35,825 bases of DNA from an uncultured Acidimicrobiaceae bacterium (lineage in GTDB: Bacteria; Actinomycetota; Acidimicrobiia; Acidimicrobiales; Aldehydirespiratoraceae). Shown here piece by piece: positions 14,642 to 22,517 of the stretch. Positions within the stretch are counted from its first letter, which is position 1. Every line of letters begins with the position of its first letter. Both the position numbers and the translations under genes were made by a program. Under the pieces are notes generated by a model. That model searched no databases. It saw only the letters and a list, made by a program, of their open reading frames with translations, and had not been told where the DNA came from. The DNA is taken from positions 1 to 35,825 of the forward strand of contig CAJWHS010000021.1 of assembly GCA_913041415.1 (NCBI GenBank), in the 5' to 3' direction.

Positions 14642-17394
14642 TCAGCTCGGCCCAATGGCGGGTTCACCGAGAACAATGAACGCCGAACCGAACCGATCAC
14701 GGACCAAGTCCTCGATCTTCCGTTCGGGGGCGAGTGGGGACTTTTGCTCCGAAGTGATCCATGGAGGACGGCCGTTCGCAACGAGGCAGTGGTTTATCGC
14801 CCACAGCGACACGATTCTCGCTATCTCACGACCGGCGGACATGACCACGACCTCGCCACAAGGCCCGTTGCGGAAGAGTCGGTAGGCCTCGGGCAAGGCC
14901 TCGGCTACCTCAGAGTTCAATGAATCTGAGGTCACACAGAACGGGCCAGTCAAGAGATCCCAGTCGCGCCCGTGCTCCATCACGACACCTTTCCCATGTC
15001 GCTTTTGGATAATCTCGAGCGCTCCGTCGGTGGCAAAACCTGCAATGAACGGAACAGTCGGTTCCGTCTCGCCGAGGAGCAGGGACCCCCGCTCTTCCAA
15101 CGTCGGGGCCCAGACGGGTACCAGACGACTCAGCCATCGGTCCTTCTCATTGATCACGTCGGCAATCAAATTGGAGGCGAAGGTGCGCTGGCCGAGATGC
15201 ATCACCCCAGGGCCGCGGTAAAGCCGCTGCCGACATCCCGTCGCCAACAACCGGTAGCCGAACTCGATGTCCTCTACACCGCGGACCGGCACGTCCCGGA
15301 ACCCTCCAGTCGCAGCGTAGACCGAAGCATCGACGCTCAGGAAGCCGCCAACACACAACCGATACGTGCCCGACCTCACGACCGAGTAATCACCCGTGTG
15401 CGTCCAGTACAACTCGCGCCACCTCTGCCCTGGAGAGGCCTGCGCCGCAGCTGACCGCTCCATCTCCACGATTCCACGCGTCCGTAACACCTCCATCATG
15501 TGGTCGAGGTCGAGATCAGCGAACTCGAGTACCGCATGGACCGCGGCTGGGCGCTCTCGGTGCCAGGCCTGCACCGTAGCGAGCGCCTCGTCGGTGACAT
15601 GAACGTCGGCGTCGGCAAACACGAATACGTCTTCACTCGCCCTAGCGGCGGCATGATGGCGCGACCGTCCTGCACCAAATCCTGGCCCATCGGGGACCCG
15701 AGTTAACTCGAGTGGTCCCCCACCTTGATCTCAAGCGGCGGCTGACTACGATCGTCGGCGACAACGATGCGCTCCACGCGGTGCATCTCAGATGCCACGG
15801 CTTCAAGCCGCTCTAGGCCGAAACGGTCGTTTTTGTTCGGGACACACATCGCAAGCGACGGCAGGGCTCCGGATTGAGACGGACGCGGCGAGACCGCTGT
15901 CGTCTCGACTCCTGCGATCTCAAGCCCGATGCGGCCCCAGCCAAGCTCCGCTGCGGCGACGAAGTAGGCGTCGATCACCGGCCATGTGTGGCCATCGACT
16001 CGCCGGGTGAGCACGAACTCCAGACCATGGTTGCGAAAGGAGATGTGTCCGGAGCGAGCCAGCCGCCCAATCAGATCCTGGTCGACGCTCCGTGGCAGAG
16101 AGCTCCAACCACCGACGCCATCAAAGGCAACACGCGATACCAGCAATGCGCCACCAGCGAGGAAACTCGTCTCACTAAGGATTCGACCACCGCGTCGACG
16201 AACCACGAGATCCTGCTCCTCAAGCAGTACAAACTCCGCCGCCTTGCCGACAATCGCCACGCCGGACAGGACGTGGAGTAGCCAGAGATCGAGCAGATGA
16301 TGGGGACCATACAGGTCGTCGTCATCCCACTTGGCAAGATGCTCCGACGTCGTCTTCTCCGTCAGTTCCTGGAGAACGTCACCAAACACCACGTCGTCTT
16401 TGAAGACGTGAATCGACGCCTCAGTTACGGCACCGCCTTCCAGCAAGCCGAGGTCGTCTGGCGGTGACACGCCATGCAGCCCCAAAACAAGCTCCAACTC
16501 AACCCAACGCTGCGCCTGGATCTGGGTGATCGCACCTGCGACAAACTGGGGCCGGTTGGATGACAGAACCACCGCTACTCGGGGAGCCAGCCAACCTGGC
16601 GACTCCACAAACAGAGAGCGAAACTGTGCGTAAGCCAGATGCATCCTTTCAACCTCATCGAGGCGACGCACGTCCTCCACGGAGGGAGCCGGCGACACGA
16701 CGCCGTCGCCATCAACCAACGGGCGCCCCGAAAGCAACGGCGGTATGAGGGCCAACAGCACGCCCAAGGGGTCGCAGCCCAGGACACCGGAACGATCCAA
16801 CGTCACGCTTCGGGCCTGCTCGACCCGAGAGCGTTGCTTGTGATTCCAATTTTGACCCACCACGACTGGCTCAACGAGGTAGAGGGCTTGACCGGCCGGC
16901 GACAGTGCTCGACGAGTAGCCGCTCGCACGCGCGACTGCACTCGACGGTCAGACGCCCGTTCAAGATCGACACCGAGCGCTACTAGGAGACCGGCAAGTT
17001 CGCCGAGGCGAGCAACTCGAAACGCCCTCCCGCGAACCATTTCGCGAATCCGGATATCGCTGCCTTGCCTCGGCGGTAGCCGAGCTCTGCGCAAGGAGGG
17101 CAGACCTGCAAAGCGACGCACATAGTTGACTGCGTAACGACGTCCTCGCCGGAAAGCCCAGTAGGCCTTCCGATAGAGGCTGATGACCCGCCAGCGGAGC
17201 CCTCTTAAGAGCCAGCGGGCTTTGCGGGAGAGACCGATCGCACAGCCACGAAACCCCCGCAACGCCCAGTGCGCTTTACGTTTTTCGGTTTTGAGACTCG
17301 CTGCCCGCACTCCAGGCACCAACCGCTCCAACGTCCACCACCTTGCCGAATTGCGAGCGGAGGAATCTTCGGTGAATTCCCGTTCCGTCATCAT
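14642..17394 (-). pseudogene. Tandem GT2 glycosyltransferase split by a frameshift in a homopolymer
   Basis: The first frame (17394 to 15703, 563 residues) has a basic N-terminus with 18-residue repeats. It then has a GT2-like domain from residue 271 (PRVAVVLSSNRP, acidic WDDDD at 356-360) and the start of a second GT2 domain (LPSLAMCVPNKND, RIVVADDRSQPP), before stopping. The continuation (LELTRVPDGPGFGAGRSRHHAAARASEDVFVFADADVHV) lies in another frame and runs to 14642. It supplies the sugar-nucleotide DxD motif (FADADV) and a GGFRDVPVRGVEDIEFGYRLL acceptor region. Adding one C to the run at 15717-15721 restores a 917-residue protein. Cause: mutation, sequencing error or slippage-based phase variation. 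Likely role is surface-polysaccharide assembly. Confidence 0.75.
17113..17274 (-). repeat. Three 18-residue (54-bp) tandem repeats in the GT2 protein N-terminus
   Basis: Residues 41-58, 59-76 and 77-94 follow one pattern, A-x-W-x-[LF]-R-[GR]-x-R, with a basic tail. The units begin AHWALRGFR, ARWLLRGLR and AYWAFRRGR. Eighteen residues equal five helical turns, so this would form a long basic amphipathic helix with aligned Trp and Arg, perhaps lying on the membrane. Confidence 0.7.
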
Positions 17395-17503
17395 GCGATC
17401 CGATCAGTCGGCAACAAACACGGCCGCGAGCTGGCCGCCAGGGCGGTAGCGATTATTTCTGCTTCTTGGCAGTCAACGTTTGGGCCATCAGGAAGCAGAC
17501 CCG

Positions 17504-18931
17504 CTAGAGGAACTTGCGGATCAGCTTCTCTTTCACGCCGGTGTAGGGCGGATACAGGATCGACGGGTCGGGCTTGGTCGGCTTGCGCATGACCGACTTC
17601 AGGTTGGAGAAGGTATCGAAGCCCGACTGGCCGTGGTAGCGCCCTATCCCGGCCTCACCGACGCCACCGAAGGGGAGATCGGGCGGCGTGATGTGCAGTA
17701 CCACATGGTTGACGCATGCACCGCCGGAACTCGTCGCGCCGAGCACGGCATCAGCGGCATTGCGATCTTCGGCGAAAACGTAGAGCGCAAGCGGCTTCGG
17801 ACGGCGGTTGACCAGGGCAACGGCCTCGTCCGTGGAACCGACCGTGATGACCGGCAAGATCGGCCCGAAAATCTCCTCGGACATGACCGGCGAGTCGAGA
17901 TCGGGGTCGACGATCACGGTCGGCTCGACGTGTCGCCTCTCGACATCGACGGTGCCGCCGAAGGCAATGGTGCCGCCATGGCCGTCGAGCAGCCCGGCGA
18001 GCCGGCCTGCGTGATGTCGAGACACGATCGAGGAGAAGTCGTCGCTCTCTCCTGCCGCTGCACCCTTGGTGAAGTCGGCGAACGCCGCCTGTATCTTGTC
18101 GATAAGTTCGGGGCGTTGGCCTTCAGTAACAAGCACATAGTCCGGTGCAACACAGGTCTGACCGGCGTTGAGCCACTTGCCCCAGGCAAGTCGGCGGGCG
18201 GTAACGTCAAGGTTGGCCGACGGGTCGACAAACACCGGGCTCTTACCGCCGAGCTCGAGCGTGACCGGGGTCAGGTGACGGGCAGCGGCCTGATACACGA
18301 TGCGGCCGACCGCCGTTGAGCCCGTGTAGAAGATGTGGTCGAACCGCTGCTCGAGGAGCTCGGTGGCGACCTGGGCATCCCCCTCGATCACAACGATCGC
18401 CTCGGGGTCGACATAGCGGGGCAAGGTCTCGGCGAGCAGCGCGGACGTGGCGGGCGCGATCTCCGATGGCTTGGCGACGACAGCATTACCCGCCGATATG
18501 GCGGCTGCGATTGGAAGCAGCACCAACTGCACCGGATAGTTCCAGGGCGCCACGACGAGTGTGACACCGAGCGGCTCGGGAACGATGTGACCCGACCCGG
18601 GGCGCGCATTGAGCGGCAGCCGGACCTTGCGGGGCTTGGCCCACGTGCCGACGTGCTTTCGAATGTGCGCGATCTCGGTCGCTGTTGCACCGATGTCGGC
18701 TGCGAAGGCCTCCAACGGAGAGCGCCCAAGGTCTGCAGCGAGCGCTGCTTCGAACCGAGGCGCCTCCTCCTTGAGCAACCGCAGCAGACCGTCGAGCTGG
18801 GCGTGGCGCCACGCCACCGGACGGGTGCGGCCGCTGTCGAAGACGGCACGCACACCGGAGACGACCCCAGCGATATCGGGTGTTTCGACCGAGAGATTGT
18901 CGTGAAGTGCAGGGCGATCGGTCATGGCCAT
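17504..18931 (-). CDS. Aldehyde dehydrogenase, class 3-like (NAD(P)+-dependent)
   Basis: 475 residues from the ATG at 18929-18931. It oxidises aldehydes to acids in the cytoplasm. APWNYP (128-133), the Rossmann motif FYTGSTAVGR (201-210), catalytic base region VTLELGGKSP with E226, and nucleophile C260 in NAGQTCVAPDY are all intact. The end PYTGVKEKLIRKFL resembles the ALDH3/coniferyl-aldehyde family's C-terminus. The preferred aldehyde cannot be told. The open frame extends upstream towards rsfS, but homology begins near TDRPALHDN, and another ATG lies at 18925. The gene is 53 nt after rsfS on the same strand, with a small hairpin (GCTGCC-CCTACA-GGCAGC, 18953-18970) between them. The gap on its other side (17395-17503) shows nothing. 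Confidence 0.9.
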   Translation of the reverse strand: MAMTDRPALHDNLSVETPDIAGVVSGVRAVFDSGRTRPVAWRHAQLDGLLRLLKEEAPRFEAALAADLGRSPLEAFAADIGATATEIAHIRKHVGTWAKPRKVRLPLNARPGSGHIVPEPLGVTLVVAPWNYPVQLVLLPIAAAISAGNAVVAKPSEIAPATSALLAETLPRYVDPEAIVVIEGDAQVATELLEQRFDHIFYTGSTAVGRIVYQAAARHLTPVTLELGGKSPVFVDPSANLDVTARRLAWGKWLNAGQTCVAPDYVLVTEGQRPELIDKIQAAFADFTKGAAAGESDDFSSIVSRHHAGRLAGLLDGHGGTIAFGGTVDVERRHVEPTVIVDPDLDSPVMSEEIFGPILPVITVGSTDEAVALVNRRPKPLALYVFAEDRNAADAVLGATSSGGACVNHVVLHITPPDLPFGGVGEAGIGRYHGQSGFDTFSNLKSVMRKPTKPDPSILYPPYTGVKEKLIRKFL

Positions 18932-18984
18932 ACTCGCCAGCATGCCAGAGGTGCTGCCCCTACAGGCAGCTGGTTCACGAGCGA

Positions 18985-19368
18985 TCAGGCCGACTCGTGC
19001 CTCGGATTCATAGGCTCCCACTCAACCCGGGGCCGGTCACCCCACAACCGCTCGAGCTGGTAGAAGAGGCGCTGCTCGCGGTGGAAGACGTGCACGACGA
19101 AGGCGCCGTAGTCCATAAGCACCCACTCGCGTTGCTCGAGCCCTTCGACCCGCACGGGGCCGGGCCCGCCTGCGTTCCTTACTTCCTCTTCGACGGCATC
19201 AGCGATTGAGTGGACCTGGCGAGGGTTCGAACCACCCGTGATCACAAAGTAATCCGACACGGCGAACACATCACCCACGTCGACGATCAGCGTCTCGTCG
19301 GCCTTCTTGTCGTCGGCTGCGGCTGCCGCGACACGAACGAGACGGAGGAGTTCGTCAGCTTCGTTCAC
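18985..19368 (-). CDS. rsfS: Ribosomal silencing factor RsfS
   Basis: 127 residues of the RsfS/DUF143 family. It binds L14 on the 50S subunit and blocks subunit joining under starvation. Motifs: ADETLIVDVGDVFAVSDYFVITGGSNPRQVHSIADAVEEEV and the RVEGLEQREWVLMDYGAFVVHVFHREQRLFYQLERLWGD block. GTG start (19366-19368) preceded by GGGAG and overlapping the stop of the upstream LytR_C gene by GTGA. It is the third gene of nadD-lytR_C-rsfS, a common actinobacterial set. Confidence 0.95.
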   Translation of the reverse strand: MNEADELLRLVRVAAAAADDKKADETLIVDVGDVFAVSDYFVITGGSNPRQVHSIADAVEEEVRNAGGPGPVRVEGLEQREWVLMDYGAFVVHVFHREQRLFYQLERLWGDRPRVEWEPMNPRHESA

Positions 19369-20618
19369 GGGATCTCCCAGTCGGCGCCAATCGTCACAGT
19401 GAGATCGACGGGTTCGTCAAGTCGCAGCTCGGCCGCAACCTCGGCGTTGAGCTGCGCAGCCAGCGCTTCGGCGAGAGGGGCATCGGCCTCGTCATGGTAG
19501 GAGACCGTGGTTGTGGGCAGACCAAACTCGGCAGCATTGCCAACGACGATGAGTTCGCTGAGGCGGGCGACAACCGCCCGGGCCTCATCCGCGATCGAAC
19601 GATCGCCGACTCCATCAAGCAGGCGGACCGTGGCGACATCAACCCCGGGTGCTGGAATCGGGAGTGGCACCATGCGATCGGCGGTCTCGGCGAGCCAGGC
19701 CGTTGCGTTCTCATCAAGGACGTAGGTCGGTTCCGACCCTGCATCGCCCGGCGCGGCTGGCAGCAGCTGGATGTCGGACTGGCCGGTGGCGAGCGCACGC
19801 AGATAGGGGGACAGCCCGCTGTCGAACGGAAGCGTTGCGGCGACCAAATCGTCGGCGAGAGCGATCGACGCAAGCCAGCTCTCCCATAGGTCAGCTTGGC
19901 GTTCGTTTCGATTCGCGTCGACCTCGCCTGGATTACGCCAGCGATAGACCTCAGCAGCGACCTCCCCTTCGAGCAGCGTTCCGCCTCGCTCCAGCCACAC
20001 CTCGGAGCCGTCGGCGTCAGTCGAGATCAAGTCGTCCAGGAGGTTGAAGGCGATTGGCTCGGCGAGCTCGAGCAGCCGCCCAAAGCTGATCGTGTCGAAT
20101 TCGAGGGTCTCAAGGAACCCAAAGCCGAACAGCGCCCCGACTGAGCGCTCTACCCCCCCGGCTCCCTCGACTGCATACACCTCGGCGAGGGTAGGGTCGC
20201 CCGCACCATCGGCTGCGAGATCGGCTGATACGAGCACGAGCTGCCCACCGCTATCGAGCAACGTCCGTGCGAGGACCGTCACACCGACGAGCTCGCCGTC
20301 ATCGATGTGCAGGGTGAGTATCGTGGGCGTGGGAACGGCAAAGGCCTGGTAGCCAGGTGCGTCGGGGTCACTCACGACCTCGACAACGGTGCCGTCGGTG
20401 CTGTTGAGCACGGCTCGGGTGCCCGTGCGCCACAGCTGGAAGGACGCCAGGGCGAAACCGACCAAGACCAGAGGGAAAACAAAGCGCCAGAACGGGTTCG
20501 CCTTCGGTGCCGGCACCCGTCGCTTGCGTCCACTTCCACTCGAGGTAACCGAATGTTCGTCGAGGTCGTCGAGTTGGATCTCACCCTCATCTCGGGCTTG
20601 GTTGTCTCCGGGACTCAC
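19365..20618 (-). CDS. LCP-like / LytR_C-domain membrane protein
   Basis: 417 residues from a GTG that overlaps the nadD stop (GTGA). A basic cytoplasmic N-terminus (SGRKRRVPAPK) leads to one membrane helix (FWRFVFPLVLVGFALASFQLW, about 44-64). The outer middle part (TPTILTLHIDDGELVGVTVLART ... ALFGFGFLETLEFDTISFGRLLEL) looks like a degenerate LCP (LytR-CpsA-Psr) domain. The arginines and aspartates of active LCP ligases are not apparent, so wall-polymer ligase activity is doubtful. The end (VATVRLLDGVGDRSIADEARAVV...) is a LytR_C domain. The location between nadD and rsfS is typical; function is unknown, probably cell-envelope related. Confidence 0.78.
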   Translation of the reverse strand: MSPGDNQARDEGEIQLDDLDEHSVTSSGSGRKRRVPAPKANPFWRFVFPLVLVGFALASFQLWRTGTRAVLNSTDGTVVEVVSDPDAPGYQAFAVPTPTILTLHIDDGELVGVTVLARTLLDSGGQLVLVSADLAADGAGDPTLAEVYAVEGAGGVERSVGALFGFGFLETLEFDTISFGRLLELAEPIAFNLLDDLISTDADGSEVWLERGGTLLEGEVAAEVYRWRNPGEVDANRNERQADLWESWLASIALADDLVAATLPFDSGLSPYLRALATGQSDIQLLPAAPGDAGSEPTYVLDENATAWLAETADRMVPLPIPAPGVDVATVRLLDGVGDRSIADEARAVVARLSELIVVGNAAEFGLPTTTVSYHDEADAPLAEALAAQLNAEVAAELRLDEPVDLTVTIGADWEIP

Positions 20619-21229
20619 GACAGCTCCCGGTAAAGCCCGAAGGAGTCGATCAGGTCCGCCACGCCGGCGGCGACAAGCCCCCCGATCGGCGCACCTTCGG
20701 CGACCCGACGCCGAAGGTCTGACGACGACACCTCGAGCACTGGGACATCCGTGAGCGTGAATCGCCATCCCGCCGGCGGTCGCCCGCCTTGACGGCCACC
20801 ACGATCGACAACGACCACCCTGGCAAGGTCGGCGACGACGTCAGGGCGATGCCACGTATCGAGACCGACGGCGGCGTCGGACCCGATGATCAGATGAAAG
20901 GTGTCGTTGGGGTAGGCCGCAGTGAGACTGGTGAGGGTGTCGGCGGTGTACGACGGACCGTCTCGGTCGATCTCGACCGTCGAGACCTGCACCCCGGAAG
21001 CGCCGGCCACGGCCGCTTCCACCATGGAAAGCCGGATCGACGCCGGCGTTATCGATCGCTCATCGGACTTTTGCCACGGGTCGCCGGCAACGACGAACCA
21101 GACCTCGTCGAGAGCAAGTGTGTGGCGAACCTCGAGAGCGATGGCGAGGTGGCCCACGTGTGGGGGATCGAACGTGCCCCCAAAGACACCGACTTGTCGT
21201 CCCGACCTGTTTGACATCGCCGTGAGCAT
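20615..21229 (-). CDS. nadD: Nicotinate-nucleotide adenylyltransferase NadD
   Basis: Converts nicotinate mononucleotide and ATP to deamido-NAD in NAD synthesis. 204 residues. GVFGGTFDPPHVGHLAIA is the nucleotidyltransferase (T/H)xGH motif. PWQKSDERSITPASIRLSMV and the C-terminal LEVSSSDLRRRVAEG (SSSxLR) complete the NadD signature. I prefer the ATG at 21227-21229, which has GAGG ten bases upstream; the next ATG at 21215-21217 (MSNRSGRQ) is possible. First gene of nadD-lytR_C-rsfS. The upstream gap to the sigma factor is 316 bp. Confidence 0.95.
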   Translation of the reverse strand: MLTAMSNRSGRQVGVFGGTFDPPHVGHLAIALEVRHTLALDEVWFVVAGDPWQKSDERSITPASIRLSMVEAAVAGASGVQVSTVEIDRDGPSYTADTLTSLTAAYPNDTFHLIIGSDAAVGLDTWHRPDVVADLARVVVVDRGGRQGGRPPAGWRFTLTDVPVLEVSSSDLRRRVAEGAPIGGLVAAGVADLIDSFGLYRELS

Positions 21230-21384
21230 ACGCTTTGGACCTCGCAGCACGGTGCTGAGGGCCTCGGCCGAATAGACTCCGCTGTGCAACCAAGTTCTCA
21301 GCGCACGTAAACCTGCAGTGGCAACTCATTCACTCGTGACGAACAGTCGGCAGTAGCGCCTAGCCAGCGAATTGCATCGCCGTG

Positions 21385-21398
21385 GTGACACATGTCAC
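21385..21398. promoter_or_regulatory. Crp/GlxR-like operator (GTGA-N6-TCAC)
   Basis: GTGACA-CA-TGTCAC is a perfect inverted repeat containing GTGA-N6-TCAC, the core of Crp and actinobacterial GlxR sites. Its centre is about 55 bp before the inferred start of the sigma-factor transcript, close to the place where Crp-type activators bind. Confidence 0.4.
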
Positions 21399-21409
21399 GC
21401 CCTGAGTTC

Positions 21410-21439
21410 TTTACTGGCGCGTAACTTTGTGTGCACAAT
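21410..21439 (+). promoter_or_regulatory. Candidate promoter of the sigma-factor gene
   Basis: TTTACT (21410-21415), an 18-nt spacer and CACAAT (21434-21439); each hexamer matches consensus at four of six. It would give a leader of about 100 nt ending in a hairpin at the start codon. Confidence 0.35.
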
Positions 21440-21519
21440 AAGTCGGTTGGACCGCAGCGATGCGCGTAACTCCAGAGTGCGATCACGGTACCAGCTTCCC
21501 CCGCCAAAACCCACCGCCT

Positions 21520-21545
21520 CGGGAACTTCCCTGGGCGGGTTCCCG
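21520..21545 (+). promoter_or_regulatory. Hairpin abutting the sigma-factor start codon
   Basis: CGGGAAC (21520-21526) pairs perfectly with GTTCCCG (21539-21545), with a 12-nt loop. The last paired base touches the ATG at 21546. The G-rich loop end (GGGCGG) is the only possible ribosome site, so folding could control initiation. Confidence 0.4.
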
Positions 21546-22400
21546 ATGAATGAGTTTGTCATGAGCGATTCTGTTGGACAGTACCTGAACGAGATTGGCG
21601 CCGTCGCCCTCCTGAACGCCCAGGAAGAGCGCGAGCTGAGCCAGACCATAGAGAAGGGCTTCGAAGCCCGTGCTCGCAAGGAGGCCGGCGAAAAGGGTCG
21701 TGAGCTCGACCGAGCGATCCGCAACGCCGCCGCTGCCAAGGACCGGTTCATCCGGGCCAACCTGCGCCTCGTCGTGAGCGTCGCCCGCCGCTACCCCCTG
21801 CCTCCGGGCATGGAGTTGCTCGATCTCATCCAGGAAGGCAACCTTGGCCTCGAGCACGCTGTCGACAAGTTCGACTGGCGCAAGGGCTTCAAGTTCTCGA
21901 CCTATGCCACGTTCTGGATCCGCCAGGCCATTGGCCGTGCTCTCGACCAGAAGGCCTCGCTTGTTCGACTCCCCGGCGACCGTTCCGCCAGCCTCCGCGC
22001 CGCGCTGCGCGCCGTTTCGGGCGACGGCGATGAACTCGACGACGAGCACGCTCGTCTGCACCGGCTGACCACCCCCACCAGCCTTGACCGCACCATCGGC
22101 GACGACGATTCCAACGAACTTGTTGATCTTCTCCCCGACTCCAACCCCGGCCCCGAGGTTGAGGTCATGGCAAACGCCGAAATGGAGATGGTCACCGGTC
22201 TGCTCGACATCCTCGATCCCCGCGCCAAGTACGCTGTTGAGCAGCGCTTTGGTCTCGGCGACGGCCGCAAGCGCTCGTACCGCGAGGTCGGCGAAGACCT
22301 CGGTGTCACCGCCGAGGCCGCCCGCCGCCTCGTGAAGCGTGCGATCCACTCGGTCCGCGAGCACGCAGCCGATATGGCCGACACCGTCGGTGCCGCCTGA
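21546..22400 (+). CDS. Sigma-70 family RNA polymerase sigma factor (group 2/3, HrdB/SigB-like)
   Basis: 284 residues. Region 1.2 (DSVGQYLNEIGAVALLNAQEERELSQTIE) is followed by region 2 with NLRLVVSVARRYPLPPGMELLDLIQEGNLGLEHAVDKFDWRKGFKFSTYATFWIRQAIGRAL, the core-binding and -10-reading parts. Region 4.2 is YREVGEDLGVTAEAARRLVKRAIHSVREH. Region 3 is short and diverged: the usual R-[IL]-P-x-H motif reads RLPGDRSASLRAALRAV. GLEHA replaces the more common GLIRA. It is therefore an alternative, housekeeping-like sigma rather than the primary factor. ATG at 21546 after a structured leader; a strong terminator follows. Confidence 0.9.
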   Translation: MNEFVMSDSVGQYLNEIGAVALLNAQEERELSQTIEKGFEARARKEAGEKGRELDRAIRNAAAAKDRFIRANLRLVVSVARRYPLPPGMELLDLIQEGNLGLEHAVDKFDWRKGFKFSTYATFWIRQAIGRALDQKASLVRLPGDRSASLRAALRAVSGDGDELDDEHARLHRLTTPTSLDRTIGDDDSNELVDLLPDSNPGPEVEVMANAEMEMVTGLLDILDPRAKYAVEQRFGLGDGRKRSYREVGEDLGVTAEAARRLVKRAIHSVREHAADMADTVGAA

Positions 22401-22428
22401 TCACACCCCTTCACAACATCATCGCTCA

Positions 22429-22465
22429 CCAGAGCCCCCGCCTCGGCGGGGGCTCTGGCCGTTTT
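22429..22465 (+). terminator. Strong intrinsic terminator of the sigma-factor gene
   Basis: A perfect 14-bp inverted repeat (22429-22442 with 22445-22458, arms CCAGAGCCCCCGCC and GGCGGGGGCTCTGG) is followed by CCGTTTT. It lies 28 nt after the sigma-factor stop. Confidence 0.92.
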
Positions 22466-22482
22466 CGCCTGTGAATAACGAG

Positions 22483-22511
22483 TTGGCACCAGGCTCACGG
22501 CACACCACACT
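22483..22511 (+). promoter_or_regulatory. Candidate promoter of a leaderless aroG transcript
   Basis: TTGGCA (five of six) at 22483-22488, a 17-nt spacer and CACACT at 22506-22511. Initiation would fall at about 22518, the GTG start itself. The GAGG in front of the GTG is only one base away, too close to act as a ribosome site, which supports the leaderless reading. Confidence 0.4.
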
Positions 22512-22517
22512 TGAGGA

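Larger units (their letters stand above)
21230..21545. other. 316-bp divergent regulatory region between nadD and the sigma factor
   Basis: This gap is long for the window and carries clear structure towards the sigma gene: a GTGA-N6-TCAC palindrome, a candidate promoter and a hairpin ending at the start codon. I found no credible gene in it. Confidence 0.6.

Noticed and set aside
14642-15622. Separate glycosyltransferase gene starting at MFADADV
   Set aside because: It would begin at the DxD motif in the middle of a GT2 domain. The missing N-terminal half lies just upstream in another frame, so it is one broken gene.
17365-17385. Second copy of the tRNA-Ala 3' end as an attachment site
   Set aside because: Only AATTCCC is shared with the tRNA T arm, which is chance-level similarity. 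No direct repeat was found by eye.
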